From Bubalus kerabau (lineage: Eukaryota > Chordata > Mammalia > Artiodactyla > Bovidae): a DNA stretch of 64,000 bases. Under the pieces are notes generated by a model. That model saw only the letters and a list, made by a program, of their open reading frames with translations, ran no database searches and was not told where the DNA came from. Of this stretch, positions 21,789-31,059 are shown piece by piece. Where the stretch lies: assembly GCF_029407905.1 (NCBI RefSeq), contig NC_073628.1:47699501-47763500 (forward strand), given 5' to 3'. Made by a program: the position numbers and the translations under genes. Every line of letters starts with the position of its first letter. The first letter of the stretch is position 1.

Positions 21789-22934
21789 TTCAGTTTATTT
21801 CAGTTCAGTTGCTCAGTTGTGTCTGACTTTTTGCGACCTCATGAACTGCAGCATGCCGGGCCTCTCTATCCATCACCAACTTCCACAGTTTACTCAAACT
21901 CATGTCCATTGAGTCGGTGATGCCATCCAACCATCTCAGCCTCTGTTGTCCCCTTCTCCTCCTGCCCTCAATCTTTCCCAGCATCAGGGTCTTTTCAAAT
22001 GAGTCAGCTCTTCGCATCAGGTGACCAATGTATGGGAATTTCAGCTTCAGCATCAGTCCTTCCAGTGAACATTCAGGACTGATTTCCTTTAGAATGGACT
22101 GGTTGGATATCCTTGCTCTCCAAGGGACTCTCAAGAGTCTTCTCAAATCACCACAGTTCAAAAGCATCAATTCTTTGGTGCTCATCTTTCTTTATAGTCC
22201 AACTCTTACATCCATACATGACTACTGGAAAAACCATAGCCTTGAGTAGACAGACCTTTGTTGGCAAAGTAATGTCTCTGCTTTTTAATATGCTGTCTAG
22301 ATTGGTGAAAACTTTCCTTCCAAGGAGTAAGAGTCTTTTTATTTCATGGCTGCAGTCACCATCTGCAGTGATTTTGGAGCACAAAAAAATAAAGTTTGTC
22401 ACTGTTTCTCCATCTATTTGTGATGAAGTGATGGGACCATCTGCCATGATCTTTGTTTTCTGAATATTGAGCTTTAAGCCAACTTTTTCGCTCTCCTCTT
22501 TCACTTTTATCAAGAGGTTCTTTAGAACTTCTTCACTTTCTGCCATAAGGGTGGTGTCATCGGCATATCTGAGGTTATTGATATTTTTCCTGGCAATCTT
22601 GATTCCAGCCTGTGCTTCATCCAGCCCAGAGTTTCTCATGATGTACTCTGCATATAAGTTAAATAAGAAGGGTGACAATATACAGCCTTGAAGTACTCCT
22701 TTTTCTATTTGGAACCAGTCTGTTGTTCCATGTCCATATCTAACTGCTGCTTCCTGACCTGCATACAGGTTTCTCAAGAGGCAAGTCAGGTGGTGTGGTA
22801 TTCCCATCTCTTTCAGAATTTTCCACAGTTTATTGTGATCCACACAGTCAAAGGCTTTGGCATAGTCAATAAAGCAAAAATAGATGTTTTTCTGGAACTC
22901 TCTTGCTTTTTTGATAATCCAGTGGATGTTGCTT
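21789..22934 (-). mobile_element. BovB LINE inserted antisense into another BovB
   Basis: A 5'-truncated BovB 3' half, read on the minus strand, with its tail (TTCAGTTCAGTT) at the left. It is bounded by a 13-bp TSD from the host element: GGGCCACGCTCAG (21776-21788) and GGGCCATGCTCAG (22935-22947), one CpG-type mismatch. It therefore inserted after the host BovB. Confidence 0.93.
22148..22843 (-). pseudogene. BovB reverse transcriptase C-terminal half, longest frame in the window
   Basis: 231 codons without a stop. Residues about 50-64 hold motif B (VLQGCILSPFLFNLY). Catalytic YADD is at residues 93-96. The thumb/connection follows (VGLKLNIQKTKIMADGP, KSWTIKKDEHQRIDAFELW). The downstream C-terminal part continues in another frame at 21805-22185 (RRLLRVPWRARISNQSILKE), so one small frameshift breaks it. 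RT fingers and endonuclease are absent because of 5' truncation. Such BovB RTs make the cDNA at the nicked target; this copy is inactive. Confidence 0.9.
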
Positions 22935-23024
22935 GGGCCATGCTCAGTAAATCTTCAATCCAATTTTCTGTTGATGGGTGGAGATGTGTTCCTTCCCTGT
23001 TATTATTTACCTGGGGTCAAACTA

Positions 23025-23234
23025 GGTTTTCCTGGTGGCTCAGACAGTAAAGCATCTGTCTGCAATGGAGGAGACCTGGGTTCAATACCCGGGTTGGGAA
23101 GATGCCCTGGAGAAGGAAATGGCATCCCACTCCAGTACTCTTGCCTGGAAAATCCCATGGATGGAAGAACTTAGTAGGTACAGTCTACAAGGTCTCAAAG
23201 AGTCCAGCACGACTGAGCGACTTCACTTTCACTT
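23025..23234 (+). mobile_element. Bov-tA SINE nested in BovB 5' region
   Basis: Complete sense Bov-tA, from GGTTTTCCTGGTGGCTCAGA to GAGCGACTTCACTTTCACT. Perfect 8-bp TSD TCAAACTA at 23017-23024 and 23235-23242; BovB sequence resumes on either side. Confidence 0.93.
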
Positions 23235-23765
23235 TCAAACTATGGTGGAGGTAATGAAGATAATGGTGACCTCCCTCAAAAGATCCCATACATGTACTGC
23301 TACACTCACTGCCCCCAACCCTGCAGCATGCCACCACCGACTGTTGCCTCCACTGGAGATTCCTGGACATTCCTGGGCAAGTCTGGGTCAGTCTCTTTTG
23401 GGGTCACTCCTCCTTTCTCCTGGGTCCTGGTGCACAAGGTTCTATTTGTGCCCTCTAAGAGTCTGTTTCCCCAGTCCAGTGTAAGTTCTGACAGTTCTAT
23501 TATGGGGTTAATGGCGACCTCCTCCTGAGGGCTTATGCTGGGTCTACTGCACCTAGAGCCCCTGTCTCTGCAGCAGTCCACTGCTGACATGTACCTCCAC
23601 AGAAGGTTCTCAAATACAGTTCTGTCTCAGTCTCTGTGGGGCCTCTGGGTCCTGGTGTGCACAAGGTTTGTTTGAGCCCTCTGAGTGTCTCTGGGGGGAA
23701 TCGGGTTTGATTCTAAATGTGAATTAGCCCCTCCTACCATCTTGTTGGGGTTTCTCTGACCTTGG

Positions 23766-25423
23766 ATGTGGGGTATCTCCTCACAGCCACTCCAGCGCCA
23801 TGCTGGACTAACAGGCAAATTTGGCCTTGGAGTACAGAATGAAACAGGGCAGAGGCTAATAGAGCTTAGCCAAGAGAACACACTGGTCATAGCAAACACC
23901 TTCTTCTTACAACACAAGAGACGACTCTGCACATGGACATTACCTGATGGTCAATACCAAAATAAGATTGATTATATTCTTTGAAGCCAAAAATGGAGAA
24001 GCTCTATACAGTCAGCAAAAACAAGACTGGGAGCTGATTGTGGCTCAGATCATGAACTCCTTATTGTCAAATTCATACATAAATTGAAGAAAGCAGGGAA
24101 AACCACTAGACCATTCAGGTATGACCTAAATAAAATCCCTTACAATTATACAGTGGAAGGGAGAAATAGATTCAAGGGATTAGATCTGATAGAGTGCCTG
24201 AAGAACAATGGACAGAGGTTCATGACATTAGCCAGGAGGCAGTGATCAAGACCATCCCCAAGAAAAAGAAATGCAAAAGGGAAAATGGTTGTCTGAGGAG
24301 GCCTTACAAATAGCTATGAAAAGAAGAGAAGGAAAAAGCAAAGGAGAAAAGGAAATATATACCCATTTGAATGCACAGTTTCAAAGAATAGCAAGAGATA
24401 AGAAAGCCTTCCTCAGTGATAAGTGGAAAAAAATAGAGAAGAACAATAAAATAGGAAAGACTAGAGATCTCTTTAAGAAAATCAGAGATACCAAGGGAAT
24501 ATTTCATACAAAGATGGGCTCAATAAAGGGCAGATATGCTACGGACCTAACAGAAGCAGAAGACATTAAGAAGAGGTGGCAGCAATACACAGAAGAACTA
24601 CACAAAAACTTCACGACCCAGATCATCACGATGGTGTGATCACTCACCTAGAGCCAGACATCCTCGAATGTGAAGTCAAGTGGGCCTTAGGAAGCATCAC
24701 TATGAACAAGGCTAGTGGAGGTGATGGAATTCCAGTTGATTTATTTCAAATCCTGAAAGATGATGCTGTGAAAGTGCTGCACTCAATATGCCAACAAATT
24801 TGGAAAACTCAGCAGTGGCCACAGGACTGGAAAAGGTCAGTTTTCATTTCAATCCCAAAGAAAGGCAATGCCAAAGAGTGCTCAAACTACCACAAAATTG
24901 CACTCATCTCACATGCTAATAAAGTAATGTGCAAAATTATCCCAGCTAGGGTTTAACCGTATGTTAACCATGAACGTTCAAGCTGGTTTTAGAAAAGACA
25001 GAGGAACCAGAGATCAAATTGCCAAAATCCGCTGGATCATGGAAAAAGCAAAAGAGTTCCAGAAAAACATCTATTTCTGCTTTAGTGACCATAAAAAGTC
25101 TTTGACTGTGTGGATCACCACAAACTGGAAAATTCTGAAAGACATGGGCATACCAGACCACCTGACCTGCCTCTTTAGAAACCTGTATGCAGGTCAGGAA
25201 ACAACAGTTAGAACTGGACATGGAACAACTGTCTGACTGGTTCCAAATAGGAAAAGGAGTATATCAAGGCTATATATTGCCACCCTGCTTATTTAACTTC
25301 TATGCAGAGTACATCATGAGAAACGCTTGGCTGGAAGAAGCACAAGCTGGAATTGAGATTGCCAGGAGAAATATCAATAACCTCAGATATGCAGATGACA
25401 CCACCCTTATGGCAGGAAGTTAA
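23766..25423 (+). pseudogene. BovB endonuclease/RT coding remnant, many breaks
   Basis: Pieces in several frames. 23766-23984 holds the endonuclease C-terminal part (TGKFGLGVQNETGQRLIE, QNKIDYIL). 24271-24639 is the linker (KTRDLFKKIRDTKGIFHTK). 24576-24956 is the RT fingers (SVFISIPKKGNAKECSNY). 24961-25236 follows, and 25187-25423 ends with the catalytic LRYADDTTLMAGS and a stop. Downstream C-terminal coding continues in broken frames to about 26200. At least five frame breaks make it clearly dead. Confidence 0.85.
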
Positions 25424-25781
25424 GAAGAACTAAAGAACCTCTTGATGAAAATGAAAGAGGAGAGTGAAAAAGTTGGCTTAAAGCTCAATATTCAGAAAAC
25501 TAAGATCATGGGATTTGGTTCCATCATTTCATGGCAAATAAATGGGGAAATAGTATAAACAGTGGCAGCCTTTATTTTTCTGGACTCCAAAATCACTGCA
25601 GATGGTGATTGTAGCCATGAAATTAAAAAACGCTTGCTCCTTGGAAGAAAAGTTATGACCAACCTAGACAGCATATGAAAAAACAGAGACATTACTTTGC
25701 CAACAAAGGTCCATCTAGTCAAGGCTATGGTTTTTCCAGTAGTCAGTATGAATGTGAGAGTTGGACTATAAAGAAAGCTGA

Positions 25782-25977
25782 AAGAAAAGTGAAGTCGCTC
25801 AGTCGTGTCCAACTCTTTGCGACCCCATGGACACCAGGCTCCTCCGTCCATGGGATTTTCTAGGCAAGAGTACTGGAGTGGGTTGCCTTTTCCTTCTCCA
25901 GGGAACTTCCTGACCCAGGGATCGAACCCAGGTCTCCTGCATTGTAGACAGATGCTTTACCATCTGAGCCACCAGGG
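25782..25977 (-). mobile_element. Bov-tA SINE nested in BovB 3' region
   Basis: Antisense Bov-tA, from GTGAAGTCGCTCAGTCGTGT to GAGCCACCAGGG. The 7-bp repeat AAGCTGA at 25775-25781 and 25978-25984 marks the site inside BovB coding sequence. Confidence 0.9.
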
Positions 25978-26353
25978 AAGCTGAACACCAATGAATTGTT
26001 GCTTCTGAACTGTGATGTTGGAGAAGACTCTTGAGAGTCCCTTGGACTGCAAGGAAATCAGTCTTGAATATTCACTGGAAGGACTGATGTTGAAGCTGAA
26101 ACTCCAATACTTTGGCCACCTGATGCAAAGAACTGACTCATTTGAAAAGACCCTGATGCTGGACAAGATTGAAGGTGGTAGGAGAAGGGGACAACTAGAA
26201 TGAGATTGTTGGATGGCATCACCGACTCAATGGACTTGAGTCTGAGTAAACTCTGGGAGTTGGTGATGGACAGGGAGGCCTGGCATGCTGCTGTCCATGG
26301 TATTGCAAAAAGTTGGACACGATTGAGCAACTGAATTGAACTGAAAGTATGTA

Positions 26354-26818
26354 AGATTCTAAGCTGAGAATCAGGAACATGGGAACATTTAATAAAACTT
26401 ACTTTTGTCAGTTATTTTTCAAAGCAGTTTGGCTCAAATAACAGTTACTCTGTGAAGCTTTGCTTTCTTATTTTTCTTTACTCATGATTAAAACTTTTTT
26501 CCTCTGGCAACTTTAGGATACATTGTTTATGCCACTGTGCTAGCTAATCATAGTTTGTATTTTGTCTATTCTGTCTTAGCTTATGATTGATTCTGTAGAT
26601 GTCCATTTTGTCTAGAATTCAGGGCCTTAATGTCATGTCATATCTGTCTTTTTATCTCACACTGGGTCTATCCTGTGCCTTATACAGATTTAGGTTTTCG
26701 ATGAATGTTGAATGTATGGCATTGAACTCATCATAACCTGATGGATTTAACAGCCTTTATTATTTGGTTTATTTTTCAAATTTGATATAGAATTTCTATA
26801 CAATCAACGTCTTTCCTA
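26354..26818. other. No recognisable feature
   Basis: AT-rich sequence between BovB and Bov-tA; nothing classifiable. Confidence 0.45.
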
Positions 26819-26820
26819 AG

Positions 26821-27034
26821 GGCTTCCCCCATGGCTCAGTGGTAAAGAATCTGCCTGCAATGCAGGAGCTGCAGGAAATGTGGGTTTAATCTCATGGTCA
26901 GGAAGATCTCCTAGAGGAAGGCATAGCAATCCACTCCATATTCTTGCCTGGAGAATTCCATGGATAGATGATTCTGGTGGGCTACAGTCCATGTGTTGCA
27001 AAGAGTCAGACACTACTGAAGTGACTTAGCACAC
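26821..27034 (+). mobile_element. Bov-tA SINE
   Basis: Sense copy from GGCTTCCCCCATGGCTCAGT to TGACTTAGCACACACA, with a small internal insertion near 26867-26880. Confidence 0.88.
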
Positions 27035-27414
27035 ACAAGGAAGCTATGTGTTCTGTTGATGATTGATTTACTATTTATTTAAAATGTGATGATTTAGGGG
27101 GAAAGTAAGAATTTCTGAAAACAAGTGTGTATTTGAAGATAAACATATTTGACCTTAACATAAAAATAAACAAACTGAAGCAGAGGTATGAGTGTACAAA
27201 GGGAAAACTCAGAATTGAAGCTAATTAAGCATTTTCTCCTGTAGTCATAAATACAAATGAGTGAGCCTGGCTTGGCTCTTAAAATACTGATGTTGACCAT
27301 TAATCCTTTCTAGGCTTGCATGAGTCTAATATTTGGTACTGCTGTCAAGCGATGCCATGTTCAGCAAAATGGTAGAATGATATTTTTCCCAATGGGGGAG
27401 AACAGAGTGGGCTA
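27035..27414. other. No recognisable feature
   Basis: AT-rich; nothing identified. Confidence 0.4.
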
Positions 27415-27600
27415 ATTCATTTATCTTTTCACTCAGTCAAGAAAATTTATTTTTTCACTAAGTGCCAAGTATACAAAGGGATAAAAAAATGAATGAAACA
27501 TAGCACTTATTCTCAAAATCTAAAGGGAAGAGACAGGAATAAACAAGTAATTATAATCTACTGTGTGTGACAGGATATAGTTCCATATAGATTGAACAAC
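27415..27600 (-). mobile_element. Possible L2 LINE 3' end
   Basis: TTCATTTATCTTTTCACTCA, ACTAAGTGCCAAGTATACAA and AAACAAGTAATTATAATC resemble an antisense L2 3' end (CATTCAACAAATATTTATTGAGC..., ATAAACAAGTAAAC). Diverged. Confidence 0.4.
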
Positions 27601-27888
27601 CAGGAGTGGCTTCTAACTCAGATATTTAGGATTCGTTTATGTTTAAGAAGCATTAGACTTAAGGACAAGTGTGTAGATGATTTATTGACAAACAATTCTG
27701 GAAGCATAGCAAGTATTTTTTCCATTGTGATAAGAATATACAGAGTATTAAAATTAAAATGATGAAATTACTTCAAAACAATTCTAGTTAAGCTAGGATT
27801 TAGGTTTGTGTGCAGTGATTTTTAAATCTAAGATTTTTTTATACCTTATGTGTCTTTTATATTAATTAGTTATTACATGTTTGCAATT
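27601..27888. other. No recognisable feature
   Basis: AT-rich; nothing identified. Confidence 0.4.
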
Positions 27889-27903
27889 TAAACAGTACTT
27901 TTA

Positions 27904-28298
27904 TTTATTTATTTATTTGGCTTTTTCTTTCTTTTTTTTAAAATTTTTTAATGATTATTTTTTTTTTTACTTTACAATATTGTATTGGTTTTGCATACAT
28001 CAACATTCATCCACCACGGGTGTACATCCTGAACTCCCCTCCCACCTCACTCCCCATACCATCCCTCTGGGTCATCCCAGTGCACCAGCCCCAAGCTTCC
28101 TGTATCCTGTGATTGAACCTTGACTGGTGATTCATTTCTTATATGATATTATACATGTTTTAATGCCATTCTCCCAAATCATCCCCCCTCCCTCTCCCAC
28201 AGAGTCCAAAAGACTGTTCTATACATCTGTGTCTCTTTTGCTGTCTCGCATACAGGGTTGTCGTTACCATCTTTCTAAATTCCATATATATGCATTAG
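27904..28298 (-). mobile_element. Short 5'-truncated L1 (ruminant L1)
   Basis: 395 bp of antisense L1 3' UTR with a T-rich left edge. It is flanked by a perfect 15-bp TSD, TAAACAGTACTTTTA (27889-27903 and 28299-28313). The perfect TSD suggests it is among the youngest insertions here. Confidence 0.93.
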
Positions 28299-28497
28299 TA
28301 AACAGTACTTTTAAAATTTCAGATCAGTTCATCAACTAGCAAATGGATGAACAAGTTTTGGTATATCCACATGATGGAATACTAATAAGTCATATAAAAT
28401 GATGAAATACAAATGCATACAATATCATGGATGAAGCTTGAAAGCAGTACTCTAACTAAAAGGAGCCAGACACAAAAGACCACATATTTTAAGATAT

Positions 28498-29172
28498 GTT
28501 GTATGAGTTTCCTAGGACTAGTATAACAAAGTACCACAAACTGGGTGACTTAAAACAAAATGTTTTGTTTCACAGTTTTGGAATCTAAAAGTATGAGATC
28601 AAAGTGTTGAGAGGACCATGATGTTCTATCTGAAATCAGTAAGGGTGATTCCTGTACATCTTGCAACTTCTGTTGATTTTTTGGTAATTCTTGGCAATCC
28701 CTGACTCAGAGCTGCAGCCCTTCAGTCTGGGCCTCTGTGATATTACATGGCCTCCTCTCCTGTGTATGTCTCTTTTTTATAAGGATAGCAGTCATATTGG
28801 GGTAAGAGTTCAGTCTACTATTGCTGTTGTGCTCAGTTGTGTCTGACTCTTTGCGGCCCTATAGACTGTCACCTGCCAGGCCCCTCTGTCCATGGAATTT
28901 TCCAGGCAAGAGTACTGGAGTGGGTTGCCATTTCCTATACCAGGGTATCTTCCTGTCTCAACCAAGGGATCAAGCCCATGTCTCTTGCATTTCTTGCTTT
29001 GGCAGGCAGACTCTTTACCACTAGCGCCACCTGGGAAGCATTGGTCTACTACAGTATGACCTCATCCTAATAATATTACTATTAGCAACAAACTTATTTT
29101 CAAAGAATATTTTGAGATACTAGGGGTTAGGACCTCAACATATATTTTAGGGAAAAATAATTCAACGCATAG
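28498..29172 (-). mobile_element. MaLR (MLT1-like) LTR, interrupted by a SINE
   Basis: Antisense LTR, TGTATGAGTTTCCTAGGACT and AACAAAGTACCACAAACTGG at the left. The right end is GGGGTTAGGACCTCAACATA then ATTCAACGCATAGCA. It sits inside an L1M and carries a Bov-tA. Confidence 0.8.
28821..29043 (-). mobile_element. Bov-tA SINE nested in the MaLR LTR
   Basis: Antisense Bov-tA, ending GCGCCACCTGGGAAGC. Perfect 8-bp TSD GTCTACTA at 28813-28820 and 29044-29051. Confidence 0.92.
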
Positions 29173-29440
29173 CACCCATTTATATGAATTATACAGAAAA
29201 GCAAATTCATAGAGGCTAAAAACAGATTAGTGGTTGCCAGTTGCTTCAGGGAGGAGGGAATGGACGTGAAGGTTTAGTAGATAAGGAGTTCTCTTCTCCA
29301 TATAACAGTGTAACTGTGTTGGAGCTATAGTTTCAATAGTTCACACCATTGTGGGTGTGCTAAATGCCATTGAGCAGTATACTATAAGATGGAAAAATGG
29401 TAAATTGTATGCTGTGCACAAAGCGTCAATAATGAGTGAA

Positions 29441-30500
29441 TGAATAAATGCTAGGTCAATTTATTCTAGTTTCTTTGGATCACACTTTACACATATTTGC
29501 CCACCATTTTTTTTTTTGCTCTATTTTGCCATTTCCTGCCCTATTGCCTACGTACCACAAACCCTAGGGTCAGCTTATTGTCTCTTTACTGTAGTTCTCT
29601 TACTTTACTGAAGTGCCTTGCACTCTGTACATTTCTTTTCCTCATTTAAACCAAATTACTCTAAATACTTTATTTAAATTTCTATTCTCAAGTTTTGTTA
29701 GAAACTAACTCTCTTTGTGTGCTAATGACTGAAAAGAACAGTGTGATTTTTCCTATTCCTATCAGGAATTCTCCTCTATCCTTCTCCTGCTGTGGTAGAA
29801 TTTAATATCCACACATAAAAAATGGTCAAAGGTAAGAATTTCCTTTCCCTGATATAAATGTACAGAATTATTTCTCTACACATCAGCTTTAAGGTCTCCC
29901 CAGTGTTAAGCATAGTTCATGTTATTTTGCTCCGGGAACTCACACTGGTGGGGACCAATCCCTGCTGGACCATGAATTTTGGCAGCATGCAGCTGGGGAG
30001 TGCATTAGGAAGGCAACCAGCAAAAGAGTTTGTTTCCAAGTGGTGTGAAAAATAACTTTAATGAAATAACATATGCAATAGGAGTGTTAAAAACCTCCTT
30101 GCTTCCTAGGATGGCTTCTACTCCACTGCTTGAGTCAATAAATTTTACTTTCTTTACTTCTAAATTTTTAGCTGAATAAGAAAATAAAGGCCACTGTACA
30201 TTTGTAGTAGTAGTAATAATGATAAATAAAAATAATTAATGTTATTTCCCCTCAGTCTGGTATTTCTATATGGAGGAATTTGGACTAGAATTACACTCCA
30301 GCAAATTGCTGAGTGAAATTCACTGGTCCATGTTCCTGAGTTATCTGATTAAACTGTGGCGGTCACTGGGGACTCATTCTCTTTATTCCTTTCCTACCTG
30401 CCCCAGACCAGTATAAGACAGGATTTGAGGGTAAGATCTGCTCTCTACACTCAAACATTCCTTGAAGGTACTTCCACTGTATACTCTTATAAAAGACCCT
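29441..30500. other. No recognisable feature
   Basis: About 1.06 kb without a classifiable repeat. A poly(T) run lies at about 29508-29518. No coding signal. Confidence 0.45.
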
Positions 30501-30510
30501 GGGAGAATGC

Positions 30511-30786
30511 TGCTGCTGCTGCTGCTAAGTCACTTCAGTCTTGTCCGACTCTGTGTGACCTCATAGAGGCAGCCCACCAGGTTCCTCCATCCCTGGAATT
30601 CTCCAGGCAAGAACACTGGAGTGGGTTGCCATTTCCTTCTCCTGTGCATGAAAGTGAAAAGTGAAAGGGAAGTTGCTCAGTCGTGTCCGACCCTCAGTGA
30701 CCTGATGGACTGCAGCCTTCCAGGCTCCTCCATCCATGGGATTTTCCAGGTAGGAGTACCAGAGTGGGGTGCCATTGCCTTCTCCA
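30511..30786 (-). mobile_element. Bov-A2 SINE
   Basis: Antisense dimer, TGCTGCTGCTGCTAAGTCAC to GCCATTGCCTTCTCCA. Ten-base TSD GGGAGAATGC (30501-30510) and GGGAGCATGC (30787-30796), one mismatch. Confidence 0.93.
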
Positions 30787-30954
30787 GGGAGCATGCTAGC
30801 AAGCCCTTTTGCCTTTAGATCAAAGCTACATCACGTTTTAGCTTACTAGAAATAAAGCTGACACTTCCCACCTACCCCCAACTTATTTTTTGTAACTGGT
30901 TCCAAATTAAGAAGATACAAAAGGGAATAGAGATATGCATTGACATTCTAATAT

Positions 30955-31055
30955 TCCAGATAACATTTATGGTGCATTTGTCATGTGTAAGTCATTGTAT
31001 TAAGCTCTTTATCTCATTAATCCTCTCAACAACCTTATGCTTACATACTAGAGGC
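30955..31055 (+). mobile_element. MIR SINE fragment
   Basis: GATAACATTTATGGTGCATT, AAGCTCTTTATCTCATTAAT and CCTCTCAACAACCTTATG follow the MIR order (AACATTTATTGAGC, CTTTACATGTATTAACTCATTTAATCC, CACAACAACCCTATG). Confidence 0.65.
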
Positions 31056-31059
31056 AAAG

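Larger units (their letters stand above)
21605..26353 (+). mobile_element. Near full-length BovB LINE with three nested insertions
   Basis: Host element at 21615-26343, flanked by a 10-bp TSD: AAAGTACGTA (21605-21614) and AAAGTATGTA (26344-26353), a single C/T difference at a CpG. It begins in the 5' region (GTTTCATTGAGTTAGACAAG) and ends in a (CTGAA)n tail. After removing a nested BovB and two Bov-tA with their TSDs, about 3.15 kb remains, close to the length usually quoted for BovB. The 5' part joins directly to the C-terminal endonuclease region near 23805, suggesting an internal deletion of the endonuclease N-terminus. Confidence 0.9.
28325..29440 (+). mobile_element. Old L1M 3' end split by an LTR
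   Basis: The left part, 28325-28497, reads CAAATGGATGAACAAGTTTTGG and GGAGCCAGACACAAAAGACC. The same L1 resumes at 29173 with CCATTTATATGAATTATACAG and GATTAGTGGTTGCCAG, and runs to about 29440. The MaLR LTR between them therefore inserted later. Confidence 0.75.

Noticed and set aside
21789..26343. Single BovB with twin-priming inversion
   Set aside because: The antisense half has its own 13-bp TSD drawn from the other element, so it is a separate insertion.
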